Shown: positions 41,133 to 49,450 of the stretch, one piece after another
Numbering within the stretch: position 1 is the first letter of the stretch
Layout: each line of letters opens with the position of its first letter
Source of the DNA: an uncultured Prevotella sp.
GTDB taxonomy: Bacteria > Bacteroidota > Bacteroidia > Bacteroidales > Bacteroidaceae
Assembly (NCBI GenBank): GCA_944320255.1
Contig: CALUGU010000005.1
Span: 1-59,496, forward strand
Length of the DNA: 59,496 nucleotides
Direction of reading: 5' to 3'
Made by a program: the position numbers and the translations under genes
Notes under the pieces: model-generated
Databases searched by the model: none
The model's input: the letters and a program-made list of their open reading frames with translations, nothing else
What the model was told of the DNA's origin: nothing

Positions 41133-42629
41133 ATGAGTACTGACAAGCTCAACCGGGTTGACTATCATTGGTTCCTTATTCGCACCCAGCCGCACCAGGA
41201 AAGGTTGTTGACTGACTTGCTCGCCAAATACCGGCAGACATCGAAGAACATACTTGAGGTTTACTGTCCTTCACTGTCAGGCGCAAGCATACGCAGGGAG
41301 GGCGATGCCAGGCCGGTGGCGTTGTTCGCAGGGATTGTTTTCGTACTCTCCACACTGCAAGCCATCACTGACTTTCTGGAACAACGTTTTCCCAAAGGCG
41401 TCCTGCTTTACGATTACAGCAAGAAGACAAAGACGCAAAAGGCGCCGGTATTGACCATTCCAGAGAAAGAAATGCGGATGTTCAAGGACTTCAACGAGAA
41501 TTATTCCGACCAGATGATAATCCTTGAACGCCCTTATTCAGATTATGCCTTCAACCCCAAAACAAACGAACCGAACGACATTGTTAAGGTGATAGACGGT
41601 CCGTTGGCAGGAAAGGAAGGCTACATGACAAAGTTCAGGCGCGACAAACGGCTGGTGTTCCATCTGGGTGGCTCCGGTAAAAACGGAGGCATGGCCGTGT
41701 CAATCCCCAACATCTGGAATTTCCATGTCGTCAGGGTTCATAACGCCGAGGGCGACAAGCAGACATTGGGGACGGTCAAGGAAAGAGCCGTTGACTTATT
41801 GATAGGCTTAATGCAAAGCTGCGGCTATGGCGAACGGACGCTCCAGACGCTTTATGAATTTGTCGATGAACTGACGTTCAAGCCCTCGTTGGTTGATTTC
41901 TGCAAAAGCCTGTATGACAAAGGACACGTGGAGCTTAGTCGGAAGATGTCCGAACTTGACACTAAGAATGCAGAATTAATCCTCAACCTAATCCGTTACG
42001 AGAAAGACAATCCGGGATATGTAAAGTCGAACTGGAACAAGCTGGTAATCCGTCCGTTCCTCACTCCCACTTCGGGCGTTGAAATGAAAGAAAGACAAGA
42101 CGAAGTACAGTTACAGCACAAGTCATTTGCCGAGATGATAAGAAAAGTCAATATTACCGAAGACGTGTATTATCCGAGCAAGGGAGAAGGAGAAACGGTT
42201 ACGACGACATATTACGCCCACATAGGCGTAAGGCAAGATGAAACCGGTGACGGCTTCACCGTTTTTGCAAACTGGGATTATTTCTTGGATGAATACTTTA
42301 TGACTGGCGGAAAGGCGAACGAAAAGTTAGTGAAGGGGGCAAGGCAAGTTGTTCACAATGAAAAAGAAAAGCTAATCGAGTCGTTCCTCAACTACTCCCC
42401 GACATTATACAAAGTGCTGACGGACGAAAAGTCAAGCGTGAAAGCGGTAAGGGACTTCAATATTGGCGGAGAAAGGTTGAACGTAATGGCTGTCATCAGC
42501 ACGTCAAACGTCAATGAGGCCAAGGATGAACTAATCAACACCTGCGTCAACATCAGCAAGGAAATAAACACCACGACACACCTTGCAGTCTGGAGAAGGT
42601 ACTTGAGGACTGTGTGGCTGCATATATAA
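41133..42629 (+). CDS. NusG/UpxY-like transcription antiterminator with large extra C-terminal region
   Basis: With the ATG at 41133 the product is 498 residues. Residues 11-130 form a NusG-N-like domain (YHWFLIRTQPHQERLLTDLL and ALFAGIVFVLSTLQAITDFL). A KOW-like motif follows at about 150-178 (VKVIDGPLAGKEGYMTKF). Bacteroides UpxY proteins, which promote elongation of their own capsule operon, have this place in the locus and are about 170-190 residues. Here about 290 further residues follow that I cannot assign. They are mixed helix/strand, contain no signal or membrane segment, and end YLRTVWLHI. A TTG start at 41118 is possible but less likely. The long leader upstream is the expected site of action. 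Confidence 0.75.
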   Translation: MSTDKLNRVDYHWFLIRTQPHQERLLTDLLAKYRQTSKNILEVYCPSLSGASIRREGDARPVALFAGIVFVLSTLQAITDFLEQRFPKGVLLYDYSKKTKTQKAPVLTIPEKEMRMFKDFNENYSDQMIILERPYSDYAFNPKTNEPNDIVKVIDGPLAGKEGYMTKFRRDKRLVFHLGGSGKNGGMAVSIPNIWNFHVVRVHNAEGDKQTLGTVKERAVDLLIGLMQSCGYGERTLQTLYEFVDELTFKPSLVDFCKSLYDKGHVELSRKMSELDTKNAELILNLIRYEKDNPGYVKSNWNKLVIRPFLTPTSGVEMKERQDEVQLQHKSFAEMIRKVNITEDVYYPSKGEGETVTTTYYAHIGVRQDETGDGFTVFANWDYFLDEYFMTGGKANEKLVKGARQVVHNEKEKLIESFLNYSPTLYKVLTDEKSSVKAVRDFNIGGERLNVMAVISTSNVNEAKDELINTCVNISKEINTTTHLAVWRRYLRTVWLHI

Positions 42630-42803
42630 AAAGGTGAGAAAAGTAGGATAATGTACCATCTTTTTGTCGGGATAACCTTCACGGATATTTTTTAGAATAT
42701 AAACGGCTTTTACACAAGCGTATATTCTTGGATTTGCTCGCACCGGAAACAAGCAACACTCGGAAAAATAAATCTGAAAACATCAAAAGTCAATAATGTT
42801 CCA

Positions 42804-43607
42804 ATGATGCAAGCTGAAGAAGCCGGTTTCATTTCATATTCCCGTTCGTTCGTCTTAAAAATGCAGGACGAGGGAAGGTATGACGCCGCAAACAAGCTGA
42901 ACATGTATCTAAGGAAGTTCGTCACCTTTCTTGACAAGAACGAAATACCATTCAAGGATTTCGACTCGCTTTTGATACGGAATTACAACACTTGGCTTGA
43001 GAACCAGAAGCTCGGACGCAACTCAATTTCGCTATATATCCGCAACCTGAAACGGATGTACCAATTAGCCGTTGCTGATGGAGTAACCTGCGAAAACTAT
43101 CCATTTGAAGGTATTGACGTAAGTTACCGCGTGAAGAAAGAGAAAAACAGGCTCACACCGAAGGAAGTTATACAGTTGCGCTATATGGACGTAAGCAACC
43201 TTCACCTCTCCGTCATCTTCGCCCGTGACCTCTTCCTTTTCGCTGTATTTACAAATGGCATGACCGGCAGTGATTTGTTTTATCTCACCAAAGACAACAT
43301 CAAAGGAGACCGCCTGACTTACACATCCAAAGCAACAGGAAAGAAAGAAACCGTAATCTGGAACTCCTACTTGCAGGAAATCGTAGACAAATATTCCCGC
43401 CCCGACACCCCCTACCTCTTCCCTGTCATCACATCCAAAGACCCGAAGAAACAATGGAGACAACACGACGCGGCCATCCACAATATCAACCGCAACCTGA
43501 AAAAGGTCGGCCAAATGCTCGGATTTTCATTCCCCTTGACTTTGACTGTCGCCCATCATACTTGGAAGAGCATGAATAAAGGGCTGAATGTCGTGGATTT
43601 ATTGTAA
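42804..43607 (+). CDS. truncated tyrosine-recombinase-like protein lacking the catalytic Tyr
   Basis: The 267 residues align with the Bacteroidetes recombinase at 39395-40612 over the SAM-like domain (residues 5-100; KLNMYLRKFVTFLDKNEIPF) and the first part of the catalytic domain (LTPKEVIQLRYMD, then ARDLFLFAVFTNGMTGSDLF). The Arg I position is Thr (GMT), and the RHSW motif is HHTW (TVAHHTWKSM). The protein stops at NVVDLL before the LGH...TTxxYL segment, so the nucleophile is absent. It should not cut DNA. It may be a decayed gene, or a DNA-binding protein kept as a regulator. The frame is otherwise intact and the gene lies 15 bases before the sugar kinase gene, in the operon. Confidence 0.75.
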   Translation: MMQAEEAGFISYSRSFVLKMQDEGRYDAANKLNMYLRKFVTFLDKNEIPFKDFDSLLIRNYNTWLENQKLGRNSISLYIRNLKRMYQLAVADGVTCENYPFEGIDVSYRVKKEKNRLTPKEVIQLRYMDVSNLHLSVIFARDLFLFAVFTNGMTGSDLFYLTKDNIKGDRLTYTSKATGKKETVIWNSYLQEIVDKYSRPDTPYLFPVITSKDPKKQWRQHDAAIHNINRNLKKVGQMLGFSFPLTLTVAHHTWKSMNKGLNVVDLL

Positions 43608-43622
43608 AAAACATACGCAGAA

Positions 43623-44762
43623 ATGAACTACGAATATCACATATTCGCTCCTTACCGTGTTTGTCCTTTAGGAGCGCACATTGACCACCAGCACGGCATC
43701 GTCACGGGGTTCGCCATAGACAAGGGCGTAGACTTATGGTTTACCCCAAATGAAGACGGACACGTGCATCTTGAGTCACGGACTTTTGACGGCACTGTGG
43801 ATTTTGACGTCACACAAGCGTCGCAGATAAAAGAAAAATATTGGGGCGACTATGCCCGTGGTGCAAAATACGCATTGAAGAAAAGGTTTGTATTGAAAAG
43901 GGGAATAAACGGCGTGATACAAGGTTCCTTGCCTGTCGGGGGATTATCATCCAGCGCGGCCGTGCTTGTGGCATACGTCATGGCTTTCGCAAAGGCAAAC
44001 GACATAGAGCTTGCACCGATGGAAACGGTCAAGATTGCGTCAGAAGCAGAAAGGGAATACATCGGCCTTAACAATGGAATACTTGACCAGTCGTGCATCG
44101 TGCTTGGGAAAAAGGAAGGCCTGATGTTCTTGGATTGTGACAACGATGAGTACCGCGTTATAAAACGCAACCCTGAAATGCCGGATTTCGAGATAGGCAT
44201 ATTCTTTTCAGGCCTTACCCGCAGCCTTGTAAACAGCGATTACAACTTGCGCGTTTATGAATGCAAGACGGCTGCTTGGAATATGCTTGCTTATACGGAC
44301 CAGCCGTTGAAACCGTTTGACAAGACATTCCTACGGGACATACCTAAATCGACGTTTGAGAAAACACGCATAGCCATGCCGCAGAGGTTTGCCCGCAGGG
44401 CTGAACATTTCTATTCTGAATACAGGAGGGTTCGCCAAGGGGTAACGGCATGGGAAAGCGGAAACCTGAAACTTTTCGGCAAGTTGTGTTTCGAGAGTTG
44501 TGAAAGCAGCATCCACAATTACGAATGCGGTTCCCCGGAACTTATTTCAATCTATGAGATAATGCGTTCGCTTCCGGGCGTTTACGGCGGCCGTTTTTCA
44601 GGAGCCGGTTTCAAAGGTGCTTGCGTCGCCATCATAGACCCAAGCCGTAAAGAAGAGATAGAAAAAGAACTTACCAAGCGTTACCTTGCGGAATTTCCCG
44701 AATATGAAAAGACTTTCCAGGTGTATTTCGTAAAACCCGACGACGGGGCAAGGTTCGTATAA
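43623..44762 (+). CDS. GHMP sugar-1-kinase, galacturonokinase/galactokinase-like
   Basis: The 379-residue protein is a GHMP kinase. The substrate-binding N-terminus is APYRVCPLGAHIDHQHG, the ATP loop PVGGLSSSAAV (about 104-114), and the acidic GILDQS near 155; the C-terminal GRFSGAGFKGACVA is motif 3. The N-terminal motif differs from galactokinase (APGRVNLIGEHTDY). It is very close to that of plant galacturonokinase (SPYRICPLGAHIDHQ, from memory). It would phosphorylate a free sugar such as galacturonate or galactose at C1. The nucleotidyltransferase next door would then form the nucleotide sugar. Confidence 0.82.
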   Translation: MNYEYHIFAPYRVCPLGAHIDHQHGIVTGFAIDKGVDLWFTPNEDGHVHLESRTFDGTVDFDVTQASQIKEKYWGDYARGAKYALKKRFVLKRGINGVIQGSLPVGGLSSSAAVLVAYVMAFAKANDIELAPMETVKIASEAEREYIGLNNGILDQSCIVLGKKEGLMFLDCDNDEYRVIKRNPEMPDFEIGIFFSGLTRSLVNSDYNLRVYECKTAAWNMLAYTDQPLKPFDKTFLRDIPKSTFEKTRIAMPQRFARRAEHFYSEYRRVRQGVTAWESGNLKLFGKLCFESCESSIHNYECGSPELISIYEIMRSLPGVYGGRFSGAGFKGACVAIIDPSRKEEIEKELTKRYLAEFPEYEKTFQVYFVKPDDGARFV

Positions 44763-44763
44763 T

Positions 44764-44891
44764 ATCAGACAAGTGACAAGCAGACAAGCAGACAAGCAGT
44801 CAGTAACAAGCAGACAAGTTAACAGCAAACAAGGCAAATTTCCTTGTCTGCTCGTCACTGTGAACTTGTCTGCTAAAAAATGAACTTGTCA
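44764..44891. repeat. family D palindrome between kinase and nucleotidyltransferase genes
   Basis: The left arm has CAGACAAGTGACAAGCAGAC and further GCAGACAAG words; the right arm has CTTGTCTGCTCGTCAC and ACTTGTCTGCT. It is the same repeat as the one inserted in the patatin gene at 25778-25911. Confidence 0.75.
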
Positions 44892-44907
44892 ACTATAATA
44901 AAAACAA

Positions 44908-45645
44908 ATGAAGACAATCGTAATAGCTGCGGGGTACGCCACAAGGCTTTATCCGCTGACAAAGAATTTTCCGAAACCATTGTTGCAGATTGGCAACAAC
45001 ACCATCCTCGGCCGTATGCTCGACGACATCGACACGATACCGGAGATTGACGGCCACATAATCGTAACAAACCACAAGTTCGCCGGCATATTTGAAGATT
45101 GGAAAAACAAGACCCATTACACAAAACCGATAACAATAATAGACGACGGGACGGAAACAAACGAAACACGACTCGGAGCAGTGAAAGACCTGTTGCTGGC
45201 GATTGAAAAGTGCGATGTTGACGACGACATCCTTGTTGTCGCGGCTGACAACATCCTCGATTTCTCATTCAATGGTTTCGTGGATTTCTTCAAGGAGAAA
45301 GGCACGTCCGTAATCATGTGCCATTACGAACCTGAATTGAAGAAGTTGCAACGTACAGGCGTCATCGCCGTTGACGAGAACATGAAAGTCCTTGAGATGC
45401 AGGAGAAGCCCGAACATCCCGTATCAAACTGGGCCGTGCCGCCCTTCTACATTTACCGTAAAGCTGACTTGCCATTGATAAAGGACTGCCTGAACCACGG
45501 TTGTGGTTTCGACGCTCCAGGAAACCTTGCCCATTACCTATGCGAAGTAACAAACATCCACGCCTATAAAATGCCCGGCAAGCGTTTTGACATAGGCAGT
45601 CTTGACTGCTATGAGGAAGCAAAACGGATGTTCGCACGGTTGTGA
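44908..45645 (+). CDS. sugar-phosphate nucleotidyltransferase
   Basis: The 245-residue protein has the NTP-transferase fold. The nucleotide-binding start is IAAGYATRLYPLTKNFPKPL, a variant of the GxGTRL...PK signature, followed by VVAADNILDFSF with the metal Asp, and EMQEKPEHPVSNW. It is a minimal RmlA-like domain without a hexapeptide extension. With the GHMP kinase directly upstream it forms a two-step salvage route from free sugar to NDP-sugar, comparable to the fused Fkp enzyme of Bacteroides for fucose. The sugar and nucleotide cannot be fixed from sequence. Confidence 0.82.
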   Translation: MKTIVIAAGYATRLYPLTKNFPKPLLQIGNNTILGRMLDDIDTIPEIDGHIIVTNHKFAGIFEDWKNKTHYTKPITIIDDGTETNETRLGAVKDLLLAIEKCDVDDDILVVAADNILDFSFNGFVDFFKEKGTSVIMCHYEPELKKLQRTGVIAVDENMKVLEMQEKPEHPVSNWAVPPFYIYRKADLPLIKDCLNHGCGFDAPGNLAHYLCEVTNIHAYKMPGKRFDIGSLDCYEEAKRMFARL

Positions 45646-45695
45646 CAAAGCCGCTTAGCGTTCCACAAATATCCACATCCCCTAAATTTTTCAAA

Positions 45696-47237
45696 ATGAC
45701 GTCGGAAAACAATAAACGCATAGCCAAGAACACGTTGCTGCTGTATCTCCGGATGTTGTTCACTATGGTCATCGGACTTTACACCAGCCGTGTAGTCCTC
45801 AACACGCTTGGTGTAACCGATTACGGTATTTACAACGTCGTAGGCGGCGTCATCGCAATGCTTGGCTTCCTAACAAGTTCAATGGCGGCAGCGTCATCCC
45901 GCTTTATAACCTACGACCTTGGTAAGGGCGACATGACGTTGATGAAGCGGACGTTTGGCAACATAAAGTCAATACATCTCATCCTTGCGGGCGTAATCCT
46001 GTTGTTCGGCGAAACCGTTGGCCTTTGGTTTGTGCTGAACAAAATGCAGATACCGGCAGACAGGATGACAGCAGCCTTGTGGGTTTATCAGTTTTCGGTT
46101 TTGACATCGATGTTGAGCGTTGTCAGCGTGCCATACAACGCCGCCATCATAGCCCACGAGCAGATGAAAGCTTTTGCATATATTGGAATAGTTGACGCAG
46201 TGCTGAAACTCGGAATCGCATTCTTTTTATTGATGACGCCTTACGACAAGTTGATTGTTTATGCCATATTATTTTTCTTCGTACAAGTTTTCATTAGAAT
46301 TATCTACGGATTTTATTGCACTAAGCACTTTGAAGAAACAAAAACAAAATACTCATTTGATAAAAAAACGTTCAAAGAGATTTTCAGTTTTGCAACTTGG
46401 ACGATGAATGGCTGCTTAGCCGGGGTTGGGGCAACGCAAGGCGTGAACATACTGCTAAACCTCTTTTTCGGGCCTACAGTAAATGCCGCTCGCGGCATTG
46501 CCGTAGAAGTGCAAGCTGGAGTTCAAAGTTTCTGTTACAAATTTCAAATGGCTCTAAATCCACAACTTACAAAATGTTACGCCCAAAATGACTTGCCTGC
46601 AATGCACAGTCTTTTGAAAATCAGTTCAAGGTTTTCATTTTATCTGCTATTGTTCTTATCTTTACCTATAATATTTGAAGCTCCGCTAATACTAAAATGG
46701 TGGTTAGGCACAGTGCCTGAACATACTGTAAACTTTTTGCGACTAATCCTTTGTCTTACGTTGTTATTGGCTTTGTCCAACCCTTTGGTCGTCTCCGTAC
46801 ATTCAACCGGGCACATAAAACGTTTCCAAATAATAGAAGGGAGTGTGTTGCTTTGCATCCTACCCATTGATTATCTTATTTTAAAGTTATTCGATGTCGC
46901 CCCGGAGATTGTTTTCTGCGTGCATATTTTTATAGAGGTTTGCGCCCAATACGCCCGTATGCGTATCGTGTTGCCAATGATAAAGATGCAAATTAGTGAT
47001 TATCTGAAAGATGTAATATCACCAATATTAAAAGTTTTGCTGATTTCACCGATACCGTCAATAGTGCTTTATCTTTTTATGGAACAATCCGTAAGCACTT
47101 TTTGGGTTATTTGCACAATTTCCTTGCTTAGCGTAATATTCGCTTCTTATTTTATAGGATGTAATAATAAAGAAAAGGCTTTTTTGAAAAACAAGCTGTC
47201 GTTGACACTACAGAGATTTACTAATAAAATAAATTAG
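45696..47237 (+). CDS. wzx: Wzx-type polysaccharide flippase
   Basis: The 513-residue protein (start MTSENNKR; a start at 45642 would overlap the previous gene) has about 12-14 transmembrane helices of the MOP superfamily. Typical pieces are LRMLFTMVIGLYTSRVVLNT, GVTDYGIYNVVGGVIAML and SRFITYDLGKGD. It should flip undecaprenyl-linked repeat units across the inner membrane for polymerisation. The last two thirds are noticeably AT-rich, where the composition of the locus changes. Confidence 0.88.
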   Translation: MTSENNKRIAKNTLLLYLRMLFTMVIGLYTSRVVLNTLGVTDYGIYNVVGGVIAMLGFLTSSMAAASSRFITYDLGKGDMTLMKRTFGNIKSIHLILAGVILLFGETVGLWFVLNKMQIPADRMTAALWVYQFSVLTSMLSVVSVPYNAAIIAHEQMKAFAYIGIVDAVLKLGIAFFLLMTPYDKLIVYAILFFFVQVFIRIIYGFYCTKHFEETKTKYSFDKKTFKEIFSFATWTMNGCLAGVGATQGVNILLNLFFGPTVNAARGIAVEVQAGVQSFCYKFQMALNPQLTKCYAQNDLPAMHSLLKISSRFSFYLLLFLSLPIIFEAPLILKWWLGTVPEHTVNFLRLILCLTLLLALSNPLVVSVHSTGHIKRFQIIEGSVLLCILPIDYLILKLFDVAPEIVFCVHIFIEVCAQYARMRIVLPMIKMQISDYLKDVISPILKVLLISPIPSIVLYLFMEQSVSTFWVICTISLLSVIFASYFIGCNNKEKAFLKNKLSLTLQRFTNKIN

Positions 47238-47256
47238 AGAAGCACCGTTTTATATA

Positions 47257-48522
47257 ATGAACCAAATTAGCATAAACCGATACGGGCGGCTGACATACCA
47301 TAATTTCACATACTTTTATCTTTGTGTTTGTGTAATTTTCGGAATATATCTTTACGAGACAAATATTCCTTTCATAAAATACGTTGACGAAGCGTTGGCG
47401 TATGGTTTATTCTTTTACTACATCGCAAACAGTCGCTATAAATCAAGGGAATTTAAGTTTTTCTGTTTTATCGTCGCATTTTATATTATTTATTCTTTAT
47501 GCGTCGGGATAACTAATATCCAGGCAATTTTAATGGACGTAATAATCCAAACCAAGCCTTTCATTGTTTTTTATTGTGCTACCACATTAAACTTACAACT
47601 GTCGGGCAAAGGCAAACTTTACACAAAGCGTATAGTATTGGTTTTGTCTTTACTTACAATAGCCTTGACTGCGGCGGACTACAATTTCGTTATGAATGAC
47701 TTGTTTGGGCATCCCTCCCGGTATGGCACTTTCTTCACCGTGGCCGGTTTCATTTATTATTATTGTTCCGACCGTTCCAGAAAAGCCGTAAGAAACACTG
47801 TCATATTATGGGCTTGTATGCTGGCCTGCATGAAAATAAAGTCGGTAGGATTTTTCGTCATTGCATTTTTCTTGACAGCCAATATTAAGAACATGATGAA
47901 ATCATTAAGGCTGAATTTCAAGACGTTTATTTTCATCCTTTTGGGTGTAGCCCTGATGATGACATTCGCATGGGATAGGTTCCAGAATTTTTACATTGAA
48001 AACGGCATAGGTGCGGATACAGTGGAAGAGATGTATGCCCGCCCCGCACTGTATTACACGGCTTGGGAGATAATAAAAGATTACTTTCCCTTTGGCAGCG
48101 GTTTCGCGACATTTGCAAGTTATGCTTCAGGAGTTTATTATTCAAGGCTTTATTATGACTATGGCATTTCCGACGTCTGGGGGTTGCGCCCCGACGGGTT
48201 CAACTTTGTAAGCGACACATATTTCCCCACCTTGGCACAATTTGGAATTGTTGGAGTTTGCCTGTTTGCATGGTTCATGCTAAGGAGAGGTAAAAGCTAT
48301 TGGAGACTTTATAAGAATAACGGCGACACAAAGCAAATGATGCTGATGAAATTCCTCATCCTGATATATTTCATAATCGAGTCAACATCGGACAGCACGC
48401 TTATTCAAAACCGCGGCGTCGTAATGATGCTTGTGCTGGCCTTATATCAGAATGAGAGCATCCGTAAAAGCATTTTACCTGTAAGAAATTTAAATACTGC
48501 AATACATGGGAAAACATATTAA
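47257..48522 (+). CDS. Wzy-like polysaccharide polymerase
   Basis: The 421 residues have about ten hydrophobic helices and a longer loop around residues 245-330 (FYIENGIGADTVEEMYARPA, then SGFATFASYASG), the pattern of O-antigen/capsule polymerases and ligases. Sequence similarity within this family is always low, so the call rests on topology and on position right after wzx. AT-rich. It overlaps the next gene by 17 bases. Confidence 0.72.
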   Translation: MNQISINRYGRLTYHNFTYFYLCVCVIFGIYLYETNIPFIKYVDEALAYGLFFYYIANSRYKSREFKFFCFIVAFYIIYSLCVGITNIQAILMDVIIQTKPFIVFYCATTLNLQLSGKGKLYTKRIVLVLSLLTIALTAADYNFVMNDLFGHPSRYGTFFTVAGFIYYYCSDRSRKAVRNTVILWACMLACMKIKSVGFFVIAFFLTANIKNMMKSLRLNFKTFIFILLGVALMMTFAWDRFQNFYIENGIGADTVEEMYARPALYYTAWEIIKDYFPFGSGFATFASYASGVYYSRLYYDYGISDVWGLRPDGFNFVSDTYFPTLAQFGIVGVCLFAWFMLRRGKSYWRLYKNNGDTKQMMLMKFLILIYFIIESTSDSTLIQNRGVVMMLVLALYQNESIRKSILPVRNLNTAIHGKTY

Positions 48523-49450
48523 AGCGGTAAGGCCCTATAAATTCAAGAACGGAATGCAATTCTTAAACGGGGCGTTCGAGAGCTGGCGCGATAGCGGTGG
48601 AGATTGGAAAAACCACTGTTGGCAACCTCGCCCGTTGCATTATTTCTTCCACAGGTACGCCGTTCCCTTCCGTTTCAGGCAAAGTCGTGAGGAGGCAAGG
48701 CTGATGTTTGTGTCTTCATCGATATTGAAGTTCACCACATACGCCGATTATGTCCGTTACGAGGTCGTTCCGATGATATGGGACTGCTGGCCGTATCTGT
48801 TTGACAAAGTTGCGGAGTTTTTGGAAAAGAACCATGTACGGACGGCCATCTTCACATCGTCAATGACGGCAGAGCTGATGCGCAAGCGTTTCCCTGAAAT
48901 GAACATATTGAGCGTTCCTGAGGGCATAGGCATCAGTCCTTATTCGGAAGGCAAACCATTAAGGGAAAGAAGTATTGATTTGGTTGAGTTTGGGCGAAGC
49001 AACAGCAAGGTGCTAAGCAAAGGTTTCTCTGGTAAGAATATTGTGCATAAATACAGCAAAAACGGAGAATGGGTTTTCCCGACGAACAAAGAATTGTATG
49101 AAGGCTTAGCAGACTCTAAAGTGTCATTGACGTTTCCGCGCTGTGACACGCATCCCGAAACGGCTGGCAACATCGAGACACTTACCCAGCGGTATTGGGA
49201 ATGTATGTTGAGCCGTGTGGTCATGGTAGGCCGCGCCCCTTTTGAGTTGGTGAACCTCATAGGTTACAATCCAGTTGTGGAAGTGGAAGGCCGCAGCGCG
49301 GAAGACATCGTGTTAGACGTTGTAAGGCATCCCGATGCCTACCAAGACATTGTAGACCGAAACAGGGACGCCGCCTTGAAATATTCCGGATGGAACAACC
49401 GTATGAAAACGATTATGGACTTTCTTAAAAACTGTGGCTATGAAATATAA
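48506..49450 (+). CDS. probable glycosyltransferase
   Basis: The 314-residue soluble protein has no signal. The second half resembles GT-B glycosyltransferases: VSLTFPRCDTHPETAGNIET, then LTQRYWECMLSRVVMVGRAP, ending with a helical stretch that contains KYSGWNNRMKTI. This matches the donor-site half with an E.. segment. The N-terminal half is unassigned. It overlaps the polymerase gene by 17 bases and the mutase gene by 11, so it is part of the operon. Confidence 0.65.
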   Translation: MGKHIKAVRPYKFKNGMQFLNGAFESWRDSGGDWKNHCWQPRPLHYFFHRYAVPFRFRQSREEARLMFVSSSILKFTTYADYVRYEVVPMIWDCWPYLFDKVAEFLEKNHVRTAIFTSSMTAELMRKRFPEMNILSVPEGIGISPYSEGKPLRERSIDLVEFGRSNSKVLSKGFSGKNIVHKYSKNGEWVFPTNKELYEGLADSKVSLTFPRCDTHPETAGNIETLTQRYWECMLSRVVMVGRAPFELVNLIGYNPVVEVEGRSAEDIVLDVVRHPDAYQDIVDRNRDAALKYSGWNNRMKTIMDFLKNCGYEI

